A stretch of DNA of 6,108 bases from NCBI GenBank assembly GCA_016793415.1, contig JAEUMC010000815.1:1-6108 (forward strand), written 5' to 3'. Positions 1-5,403 of this stretch are shown here, piece after piece. Source of the DNA: Devosia sp. (GTDB lineage: Bacteria; Pseudomonadota; Alphaproteobacteria; Rhizobiales; Devosiaceae). Below the pieces are notes generated by a model that ran no database searches, was not told the DNA's origin, and saw only the letters and a list, made by a program, of their open reading frames with translations. The position numbers and the translations under genes are program-made. Positions within the stretch are counted from its first letter, which is position 1; every line of letters starts with the position of its first letter.

Positions 1-196
1 AGCATCCTTTGCCTTCGCCGAGCATGCTGCGGCTGAGAAATCGGACCGCCTGCTGCTCGCCAGCCACGCCGGGCAAGTTGGCCCGCTGAAACGGTTGGAG
101 GCGTACCTGGCGGTCAACCAGTTCCTGCGACGGCTTCGCTACCGGCGTAAACGTCGTTACACGGTGTCCAGCAAATCGGAATCGACATCATGCTGA
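1..196 (+). CDS. Glycosyltransferase family 2-like protein, C-terminal fragment (5' end outside window)
   Basis: This is an open frame from base 2 to the TGA at 194-196, about 64 codons, with no start in the window. No catalytic motif lies in this part. The assignment comes from its likeness to the C-terminus of the next gene: a 47-residue ungapped alignment beginning at the shared FAFAEH motif gives 26 identities. Shared blocks include HAG, RLE, the NQ pair and RRLR. The tail after that point is basic and unrelated to the neighbour (RRKRRYT, then Ser/Thr-rich). It is therefore most likely the end of a paralogous transferase in the same + strand array, a cytoplasmic or membrane-associated enzyme using a nucleotide-sugar donor. 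The sugar and acceptor cannot be read from this fragment. Confidence is high that it is coding and moderate on function, which is borrowed from the neighbour. Confidence 0.75.
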   Translation, partial: ASFAFAEHAAAEKSDRLLLASHAGQVGPLKRLEAYLAVNQFLRRLRYRRKRRYTVSSKSESTSC

Positions 197-290
197 CCAC
201 GACTGCGGTTCCCAACCTCGCCTTGCGCCCGACAAGTGAAGGGCGACCTGACGCTCGCTGGCCTCGCCATGATGGTTCGGACCGCGTCCA

Positions 291-1202
291 GTGATCCGGC
301 AAGAGGTCTATGTTTACGACAAGCGCCTGCAGGGCACGACCAGCAGGCTGGCGCCCGACCGCATCGTTGCGGTCAGCAATCCCGCCACGTCCGGTCCGCT
401 CGTTTCGTGCCTGATGGTCACGCGGGGCGATCTCGCGCGGGTCCGGCTGTCGATCGGCACCTTCAAACGGCAGAGTTACGGCAACACGGAGCTGGTGATC
501 GTCTGCGACGCGGTCACCGCTGGCTTGCGCCGGCTGATCGAGGAGAGTGGCGCCAACGTTCGCCTGATCGATATCGGTGAGCGGCTGTCGCTGGGCAGCC
601 TCAGGAATATCAGCATCGAGCAGGCGCGGGGCGAAATCGTCTGCCAGTGGGACGACGACGACATCTATGGGGCGCACCGCATCGAGCGCGGCGTCGGCGC
701 GCTGCTGCAGGCAAAGGCCGACGCGGTGTTCCTGCGCCAATGGTGCATCTGGAGCCCAGGCCAGCGGCTCCTGAAGCTGTCGCGGTCACGGCTTTGGGAG
801 GGCTCGATGCTTGCCTTCAGGCAGGCGTTGCCCCGCTATCCCGACATTCGGAGCGCCGAGGATACGGCGTTGGTCGAAGCGATGAATGCTCATCGCGTGA
901 TCGCCCTGATGGATGATCCACTGTCCTATTGCTACTGCATCCACGGGCAGAACACCTATGGCGGCTCGCATTTCCAGCAGATGATCACCGGGGCGCGTCT
1001 CGAGCTGCGCTACGGCGAAGCGCTGGCGGCCCTCTCCGCGTTCTTCGCCTTCGCCGAGCATCCCGCCATGAGCGAGGCGGACCTGGCGCTGCGCGACCGG
1101 CACGCCGGCGACCTCGGCCAGTTGCGGCGGCTGGAAACCTACGTGGCGACCAACCAGCTTTTCAGGCGGCTGCGCCACCGGTTTGGCGGCTGGTCGGCAT
1201 AG
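291..1202 (+). CDS. Glycosyltransferase, family 2 (GT-A fold)
   Basis: The product has 303 residues. A GT-A fold is indicated by the first strand PLVSCLMVTRGD (36-47), a LVIVCD strand (68-73), an RN-x-SIEQARGEIV helix (105-117), and the acidic cluster WDDDD (120-124), which would bind the metal and nucleotide-sugar. A WEGSM segment (169-173) and an ED pair (190-191) resemble the acceptor-site base of GT2 enzymes. No transmembrane helix is apparent, so it should act in the cytoplasm, adding a sugar during surface polysaccharide or glycoconjugate synthesis; substrate is unknown. The start is GTG at 291. An in-frame TGA at 270-272 closes the frame upstream, and the next ATG (414) would remove the first strand. 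The ribosome site is weak (GGA about 9 bases upstream). The gene follows its paralogue by 94 bases, probably in one transcript. No obvious + strand terminator follows. Confidence 0.85.
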   Translation: MIRQEVYVYDKRLQGTTSRLAPDRIVAVSNPATSGPLVSCLMVTRGDLARVRLSIGTFKRQSYGNTELVIVCDAVTAGLRRLIEESGANVRLIDIGERLSLGSLRNISIEQARGEIVCQWDDDDIYGAHRIERGVGALLQAKADAVFLRQWCIWSPGQRLLKLSRSRLWEGSMLAFRQALPRYPDIRSAEDTALVEAMNAHRVIALMDDPLSYCYCIHGQNTYGGSHFQQMITGARLELRYGEALAALSAFFAFAEHPAMSEADLALRDRHAGDLGQLRRLETYVATNQLFRRLRHRFGGWSA

Positions 1203-1240
1203 CAGTCGGCCTGTTCGGATCAGTTGCGGGGGCCCGGCCC

Positions 1241-1277
1241 CAAAGAAAAACCCCGGCCTCGCGGGGAGGCCGGGGTT
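1241..1277 (-). terminator. Intrinsic terminator of tRNA-Pro
   Basis: Reading the - strand, an 11-base inverted repeat (1249-1259 with 1267-1277, core CCCCGGCCT/AGGCCGGGG) encloses a 7-base loop and is followed by TTTTTCTTT. It begins 3 bases after the encoded CCA of tRNA-Pro. On the + strand the same hairpin lacks a T-run, so it is a poor terminator for the glycosyltransferase. Confidence 0.85.
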
Positions 1278-1280
1278 GAT

Positions 1281-1357
1281 TGGTCGGAGTAGAGTGATTC
1301 GAACACTCGACCCCCTGCTCCCGAAGCAGGTGCGCTACCAGGCTGCGCTATACTCCG
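1281..1357 (-). tRNA. tRNA-Pro (anticodon CGG)
   Basis: The 77-base cloverleaf has a perfect 7-bp acceptor stem CGGAGTA/TACTCCG, discriminator A and an encoded CCA (complement of 1281-1283). The D arm is GCGC-AGCCTGGTA-GCGC. The anticodon stem CCTGC/GCAGG carries loop TTCGGGA, giving anticodon CGG (complement of 1321-1323), which reads CCG. The T arm is GAGTG-TTCGAAT-CACTC. It is divergent from the tRNA-Gln gene and has its own promoter and terminator. Confidence 0.97.
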
Positions 1358-1429
1358 TCAGGTGTCCCCTGGACCCGTGGTGCCGAACTCCGGGATGGTT
1401 CGGCGGGTGGCCAGCGGCTAACGAGGCGC

Positions 1430-1458
1430 GTTATAGACTCGGTCCCGAGCCAACTCAA
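1430..1458 (-). promoter_or_regulatory. Sigma-70-type promoter for tRNA-Pro
   Basis: On the - strand, TTGAGT (1458-1453) and TATAAC (1435-1430) are separated by 17 bases, close to the housekeeping consensus. Transcription would start near 1423, leaving a leader of about 65 bases to be trimmed before the tRNA at 1357. This assignment rests on motif and position only. Confidence 0.6.
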
Positions 1459-1486
1459 GCGCCTAACTGAGGCGAATTCCGATTGG

Positions 1487-1515
1487 TTGCGTCGGTATTG
1501 TGAACCGTGTAGGAA
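1487..1515 (+). promoter_or_regulatory. Possible promoter for tRNA-Gln
   Basis: TTGCGT (1487-1492) and TAGGAA (1510-1515) lie 17 bases apart, and the expected start near 1522 falls just before the tRNA at 1525. The -10 element is poor, so this is tentative. Confidence 0.3.
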
Positions 1516-1524
1516 CGCGCCCGT

Positions 1525-1599
<75 letters not shown>

Positions 1600-1732
1600 G
1601 ATCCACAAATGCTCATCGATGATCGGGACCGCGGCGGCGGTGCGGTAACGCGCCATTAAGCCTGATTGGCGGCTCACCGGCCCTATTTACCAAGCGTAAT
1701 CCCTGTCGCGCCTAGCGTTGCAGCAGAGTTGA

Positions 1733-1752
1733 AGGCCTGCAGAAGCGGGCCT
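1733..1752 (+). promoter_or_regulatory. Hairpin in the 5' leader of the TPR lipoprotein gene
   Basis: AGGCCTGC (1733-1740) pairs with GCGGGCCT (1745-1752) around loop AGAA. In RNA this is an 8-bp stem with one G-U pair. It ends about 20 bases before the ATG at 1773 and just before the GGGGG at 1759-1763 that probably serves the ribosome. No U-run follows, so it is not a plain terminator. The rest of 1600-1772 holds no ORF or promoter I can defend. Confidence 0.4.
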
Positions 1753-1772
1753 CTCGATGGGGGCATTGAGAA

Positions 1773-2291
1773 ATGAATCGCCGCGTTGGCAGGCTGTTTC
1801 GTCATGGGCTGCTGGTTGCAGCCATCGTCGCGCTACCGCTCAGCGGCTGCAGCTCGGCGGGGATGAGCGCCTTCGGCAGCAACAAGCTTGCCGTCGCCGA
1901 GATCTCCAATATCGAGACCTATACCGCCGAGGGAGCGCTGGCCGAAGCCAGGGCGCATTTCCGCAACGACAATTTCGGCTACTCGGCGGCCTTCTACAAA
2001 CGCGCCGTCGAACTGGCCCCGAACAAGGCCGAGGGCTATGTCGGGCTCAGCGCATCGTATGATCGTCTCGGCCGGTTCGACCTGTCCGACCGGGTTTATG
2101 CCTCGCTCTACCAGATGACCGGCGGCACGGCGCAGTATTACAACAATGTCGGCTATTCCTACCTGTTGCGCGGCAACCTCGGCGAGGCGCTGAAGAGCTT
2201 CCGCAAGGCGCAGAAGCTCGAGCCCGACAACCTGGTGGTCGCCAACAATATCCAGATCCTGCAGCGCGCCGCGGCCGAGTCGCGCGCCTGA
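1773..2291 (+). CDS. TPR-repeat lipoprotein, TadD-like
   Basis: The product has 172 residues. It begins with a lipoprotein signal: basic MNRRVGRLFRH, a hydrophobic core at 13-23 and lipobox LSGC with the lipidated Cys at 26. About three tetratricopeptide repeats follow, near 53-86, 87-120 and 121-154, with typical positions such as YSAAFYKRAVELAPN, SYDRLGRFDLSDRVY and ALKSFRKAQKLEPDN. TPRs bind other proteins, and an Asp at +2 after the Cys is absent, so outer-membrane sorting is plausible. TadD lipoproteins of Flp/Tad pilus systems have this size and build, and the convergent cpaBC cluster supports that role. The symbol is withheld because many small TPR lipoproteins look alike. The start is ATG at 1773, with GGGGG at 1759-1763 and GAG at 1768-1770 upstream. 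The gene ends at the bidirectional terminator. Confidence is high for a TPR lipoprotein and moderate for the pilus role. Confidence 0.85.
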   Translation: MNRRVGRLFRHGLLVAAIVALPLSGCSSAGMSAFGSNKLAVAEISNIETYTAEGALAEARAHFRNDNFGYSAAFYKRAVELAPNKAEGYVGLSASYDRLGRFDLSDRVYASLYQMTGGTAQYYNNVGYSYLLRGNLGEALKSFRKAQKLEPDNLVVANNIQILQRAAAESRA

Positions 2292-2314
2292 GGCTTTCTG
2301 CACCACCTGCAAAC

Positions 2315-2350
2315 AAAAGGGCGGGTGTCGCTGCGACCCCCGCCCTTTTT
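2315..2350. terminator. Bidirectional intrinsic terminator
   Basis: AAAAGGGCGGG (2315-2325) pairs with CCCGCCCTTTT (2339-2349). The stem continues inside as GTCG/CGAC around a CTG loop after one mismatch. A run of five T follows on the + strand and TTTTGTTT on the - strand. It lies 24 bases after the TPR gene stop and 22 bases after the - strand lipoprotein stop, so it can serve both convergent transcripts. Confidence 0.9.
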
Positions 2351-2371
2351 GTTCGATCGGCCGTTCCGAGC

Positions 2372-2611
2372 TTACTCGGTTGGCGCGGTCGGTGCGGCGA
2401 CTACCCCGTTCCTGCCCAACCCCTTGGTCCGATACATCGAGGCCTTGGTCGGGTTGGTGGTCTCTCGCGCGAGGTTGGCCTTGACCGCATCGCCGGCGCT
2501 GTAGCCGACCCGGTCGGTGCGCTGGCGGTAATCGTAGGTACAGCCGCCGAGCGCCGAGAGCATGGCCAGCACGGCAACGGCACCTGCGGCGTTGCGGGTC
2601 AGCGGTTTCAC
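2372..2611 (-). CDS. Small lipoprotein coupled to the CpaC secretin
   Basis: The product has 79 residues. Residues 1-24 are a lipoprotein signal: MKPLTRN, a hydrophobic core at 8-21 and lipobox LGGC with Cys24. The mature part is only 56 residues, starting TYDYRQRTDRV, with a central AGDAVKANLARETTNP segment (39-54) and an Ala/Pro-rich tail. The start is GTG at 2611-2609, overlapping the cpaC stop by 4 bases (GTGA), a layout typical of translational coupling. It is the last gene of the cluster before the terminator. I recall similar GDAV-x-x-N stretches in short lipoproteins near rhizobial pilus loci, and N-L-A in the C-terminal region of CpaD, but CpaD is about three times longer. A pilotin-like or CpaD-substitute role is inference from position and lipidation. 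Confidence is high that it is real, low on function. Confidence 0.8.
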   Translation of the reverse strand: MKPLTRNAAGAVAVLAMLSALGGCTYDYRQRTDRVGYSAGDAVKANLARETTNPTKASMYRTKGLGRNGVVAAPTAPTE

Positions 2612-4080
2612 ATGCTGCTCCCGAGCTCGATGATGTAGCCGTAGGGGCCAATGACACCGTTGCCGGTCTCGAAGTTCTTCAGCATCTTGGGCGTCACTTC
2701 CATCTGGCCGAGCGCGAAGAACTCGAGGTCATTGGCCGGCTGGGTGGCGTCGAGCGGCGTCGCGGCGACCTGCCCGGGAACGCTGGGCTGCACCAGGCGA
2801 GGGGTGACGATCACCACCAGTTCGGTATCGTGCTTCTGGAAGCTCGACGATTTGAACAGCGAGCCCAGGATCGGCACATCGCCGAGCCATGGCAGCTGAT
2901 TCTGGTTGAGGTTGGTGTTGGATTGCAGCAGCCCCGCCACCGAGAAGCTCTGGCCATCGCGCAGCTCGACCGTGGCGTCGAGGTTGCGCGTGTTGAACAC
3001 CGGATCGCCGGACGAGGTGAAGCCGTTGATGCCGCTGACTTCCGGCGTCAGGTGAATCTGGATGCGGTCGTCGTCGAGCACGGTGGGCTGAAACACCAGG
3101 CGCACGCCGAAATCGCGATAGCTGAGCGTGGCATTACCGTTCTGGTCCGGAGTGCGGATCGGCACCTGGCCGCCGGCGAGGAAGCTGGCGCTGACACCGG
3201 ACAGCGTCGTCAGGTTCGGCTCGGCCAGGGTGCGCACCAGGTGCTTGCCCTCCAGCGCATTGATCGTTGCCGTGAGGTTGATGCCGCCGCCGGTCGAGAT
3301 GATGTTGGTGACGAACGAGGCGAACGAGTTGGTCACCGGGTTGGCCGGGCCACCCTTGATGTTGGTGGTAACGCCGCCGATGCTGCCGCCCCACTGGATG
3401 CCGAGTTCGCGGCCGGCGTCGCGCTGCGCCTCGAGGATGCGGACCTCCAGGTTGACCTGCTGGCCGCCGCTGATCGTCATGGTGTTGATCACCGCCGGGC
3501 TGCCGTACTGGGCGACGATGTCGAGCACCTTCTGCATGGTGACCGCGTCGGAGACGGAGCCGCCAAGCCGGACCCGGCCATTGACCGAGCTGACCTTTAC
3601 GCTGGAGCTTGGCACCGCCTCGCGGATCGAGCGGGCGATGTCGGCAGTATCGACGCCGACCTCGACCGCGAGCAGCCCGACGGGTGCGCCATCGGACGAG
3701 AACAGGTTCACCGTGGTGGTGCCGAAAGCCTTGCCGGCCAGATAAAGCGACTTGTCGGTGATCGGCTGGGCATCGGCAATCGCCGGATCGGCTGAGACGA
3801 TCTTGCCGACGGCATCGGAAATGACGACGGTCACCGCCTGCGAAACCGGCAGCTTGATCCGCATCACCGAGGTGGTCTTGAGGTCGTAGTTGACCGTCTG
3901 GGCCTGCGCCGGGGCAAGCCCCGCGCAAAGCGCCGCGAGCAGTACCGCCACCCCCAGCGCTCCCCTCGCGCGTGGCCGCGCTTTGGAGGTGGAAAAGCCT
4001 GCAACTTTTCCCCACAGCGCTCTAAGTGACTGGGACAGCAGCGTTCTGCCGAAGTCCCGGTAAACCGTCATGGTGTACAT
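2608..4080 (-). CDS. cpaC: Flp/Tad pilus outer-membrane secretin CpaC (RcpA)
   Basis: The product has 490 residues from ATG at 4080. It forms the gated outer-membrane ring through which the Flp pilus leaves the cell. A hydrophobic signal core lies at 41-55 with likely cleavage after AQA (near 60). A pilus secretin N-domain follows (about 63-131, with KIVSADPAIADA), then a BON-like domain (about 144-204, with VNGRVRLGGSV). The secretin core spans about 274-430, with LAEPNLTTLSG, ATVELRDGQSFSVAGLL and the signature region LPWLGDVPILGSLFKS leading to ELVVIVTPRLV. A 60-residue tail ends in GPYGYIIELGSSM. The start is uncertain: TTG 4110, ATG 4080 and ATG 4071 are in frame with no convincing Shine-Dalgarno site, and no ATG, GTG or TTG lies between 4071 and the signal core. 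It lies 93 bases downstream of cpaB and overlaps the lipoprotein gene. Confidence 0.95.
   Translation of the reverse strand: MYTMTVYRDFGRTLLSQSLRALWGKVAGFSTSKARPRARGALGVAVLLAALCAGLAPAQAQTVNYDLKTTSVMRIKLPVSQAVTVVISDAVGKIVSADPAIADAQPITDKSLYLAGKAFGTTTVNLFSSDGAPVGLLAVEVGVDTADIARSIREAVPSSSVKVSSVNGRVRLGGSVSDAVTMQKVLDIVAQYGSPAVINTMTISGGQQVNLEVRILEAQRDAGRELGIQWGGSIGGVTTNIKGGPANPVTNSFASFVTNIISTGGGINLTATINALEGKHLVRTLAEPNLTTLSGVSASFLAGGQVPIRTPDQNGNATLSYRDFGVRLVFQPTVLDDDRIQIHLTPEVSGINGFTSSGDPVFNTRNLDATVELRDGQSFSVAGLLQSNTNLNQNQLPWLGDVPILGSLFKSSSFQKHDTELVVIVTPRLVQPSVPGQVAATPLDATQPANDLEFFALGQMEVTPKMLKNFETGNGVIGPYGYIIELGSSM
3991..4011. repeat. Inverted repeat within the 5' coding part of cpaC
   Basis: GGAAAAG (3991-3997) and CTTTTCC (4005-4011) are a perfect 7-bp inverted repeat with a 7-base spacer. 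It falls in the long N-terminal stretch of cpaC before the signal core, where codon use is less GC-biased. It could be an mRNA hairpin, an operator or chance. Confidence 0.4.
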
Positions 4081-4101
4081 CTGTGCTAACGTTCTCAAGC
4101 A

Positions 4102-4128
4102 ACCCGGCAAGTTCTAGCAGAGCCGGGT
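4102..4128 (-). promoter_or_regulatory. Intercistronic hairpin between cpaB and cpaC
   Basis: ACCCGGC (4102-4108) and GCCGGGT (4122-4128) form a 7-bp stem with a 13-base loop, ending about 21 bases before the ATG at 4080 on the - strand. No U-run follows directly, so it is not a strong terminator. It may affect cpaC translation or mRNA processing, or be chance. Confidence 0.35.
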
Positions 4129-4173
4129 CAACGGCGATTTAACGGGAGGGTCGGCCAGGCGGTGGCCGCACCC

Positions 4174-5307
4174 CTACTTGGCCCAGAATGGGCTCGAAAC
4201 GCGGATCGCCTGGTTGGCGCTGCGCTCGTCTGCCGCCGCGACCTCGGCACTGTCGACCAGAGGCCGCAGCACCAGGGTCAGCCGACCCGAGGTGGCGGCG
4301 TTGATGATCACTTCGGACTGTCCGGAGTCGAGCTGCAGCGTGGCGATGGCCTCGTTGGCGAAGATCTCCGCCCGGGGATCTTCAGGGTTGGCGGCGGCGC
4401 CGGTGGCGCCGGTTTCGCCCAGCCGCGTATTGATCGCGAGGACCCGTACGTTGCGCAGGATCGTATCGGAGACCTGCGCCCCACCCTCATCGCCGCGGTT
4501 GCGGGTCAGCACCACATCGACCCGATCGTTGGGGACGATGAAGCCGCCGGAAGCCGAGGACGCCGACACCGTAACCGAGACGCCGCGGGTGCCGCTGTCG
4601 AGCACCGCCGACAGGTAACCGTCGGCGGGCAATGCCAGCTTGTCGGCGCGGATCGGCTCGCCGGGGAAGAACTCGTAGCGCGCCACGGCGCCGCTCATTT
4701 CGGTGACAGCGTCGGGCTTGGCCTCGCTGGTGATGTACTCGGAACGGACCGAGCCTTCCGGCCACTCCACCCACTCGACCGTTTCGGCGGTCAGCCGCTG
4801 GCCGAGGCCGATGCCGGCCTTGGCGGCAAGGACACGCACCCGGGCTTCCTGCACCACCTGGGTCACCGGCTCGACTACCGGCTGGGCGACGGGTTGATTG
4901 GTCTGGGTGGTGAGGTAGGCGGCCAGGCCGCCGGCAATCAGCGCCACCGCGAGGAGCGCGATGCGGGAAGGCGGCACCTTCCAGCGCCAGCCGGTGCTCG
5001 GCGGCGGCGGTACGGGCTTGCGGCGATCGCCGCCCTTGCGACGATCGGTGTTGGTGACGACGGTCTGCAGCGCCTCGGAGCGCCATGCATCGAGGTTGCG
5101 ACGCTCGGCCTGGGTCGGCGGCGGTGTCCAGGTCACCTCGGCAAGCACTTTGTCCAGCACGGCCGGATCTGCCTTCTGCGCCGCGGTGCGCGGCAGTTCG
5201 GGGCGCAAGGCCTCCTGGAGTTCGCCATCATCCTTGAGAGCGATCGTTTGTGTACGCCGAAGCACGCGTTCCTCGCTGAGCGGCCAAAACCCTGGCAACG
5301 CCGGCAT
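4174..5307 (-). CDS. cpaB: Flp pilus assembly protein CpaB (RcpC) with N-terminal cytoplasmic extension
   Basis: The product has 377 residues from ATG at 5307. CpaB is anchored in the inner membrane and works in the periplasm with the CpaC secretin. One transmembrane helix lies at 115-132 (SRIALLAVALIAGGLAAYL). An SAF-type domain follows at about 155-226 (AAKAGIGLGQRLTAETVEWV) and the RcpC/CpaB domain at about 228-355 (GTRGVSVTVSA, IVPNDRVDVVLTR, ILRNVRVLAIN). Usual CpaB proteins begin almost at the helix, so residues 1-110 are an unusual, charged, predicted cytoplasmic part ending in DRRKGGDRRK and a proline run. Its high GC at third positions argues that it is coded. GTG at 5265 (residue 15) has a better Shine-Dalgarno (GAGGAA, 5274-5269), while the ATG at 5307 sits in a small hairpin (5301-5315), so the shorter 363-residue form is a real alternative. 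It follows the kinase gene by 96 bases. Confidence 0.92.
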   Translation of the reverse strand: MPALPGFWPLSEERVLRRTQTIALKDDGELQEALRPELPRTAAQKADPAVLDKVLAEVTWTPPPTQAERRNLDAWRSEALQTVVTNTDRRKGGDRRKPVPPPPSTGWRWKVPPSRIALLAVALIAGGLAAYLTTQTNQPVAQPVVEPVTQVVQEARVRVLAAKAGIGLGQRLTAETVEWVEWPEGSVRSEYITSEAKPDAVTEMSGAVARYEFFPGEPIRADKLALPADGYLSAVLDSGTRGVSVTVSASSASGGFIVPNDRVDVVLTRNRGDEGGAQVSDTILRNVRVLAINTRLGETGATGAAANPEDPRAEIFANEAIATLQLDSGQSEVIINAATSGRLTLVLRPLVDSAEVAAADERSANQAIRVSSPFWAK

Positions 5308-5403
5308 TCGGCCGGCCCGTACTGGTCTACGCGAAAAGGCTCACGTCTTCGTTCCAAAGCACGCTGACTTCGAACAATGTCGGAAAGGCATCGTTTACCT
5401 AAG

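Noticed and set aside
236..580. A + strand frame starting before the glycosyltransferase, considered as an alternative N-terminus joined by a frameshift
   Set aside because: Its product shows no GT2 features, and the frame at 291 contains the complete first strand of the fold, so no frameshift is needed.
1610..1680. Possible terminator after tRNA-Gln
   Set aside because: Only short GC-rich pairings such as ACCGC/GCGGT are present, with no T-run behind them.
1833..2657. A 274-codon - strand frame across the TPR gene, terminator and small lipoprotein
   Set aside because: It runs through a strong bidirectional terminator and two better-supported genes, and its composition is Arg/Ala-rich with no motif.
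2830..3795. A 321-codon + strand open frame opposite cpaC
   Set aside because: An antisense artefact of high GC within an unambiguous secretin gene; no domain is recognisable.
4162..5367. A 401-codon open frame on the + strand opposite cpaB
   Set aside because: It mirrors the codon bias of cpaB on the other strand; its product is rich in Gly, Arg, His and Asp with no recognisable domain, whereas cpaB has clear domains.
5308..5403. Promoter for cpaB in the gap after the kinase
   Set aside because: TTGGAA and TTGTTC occur, but neither has a credible -10 element at 16-18 bases.
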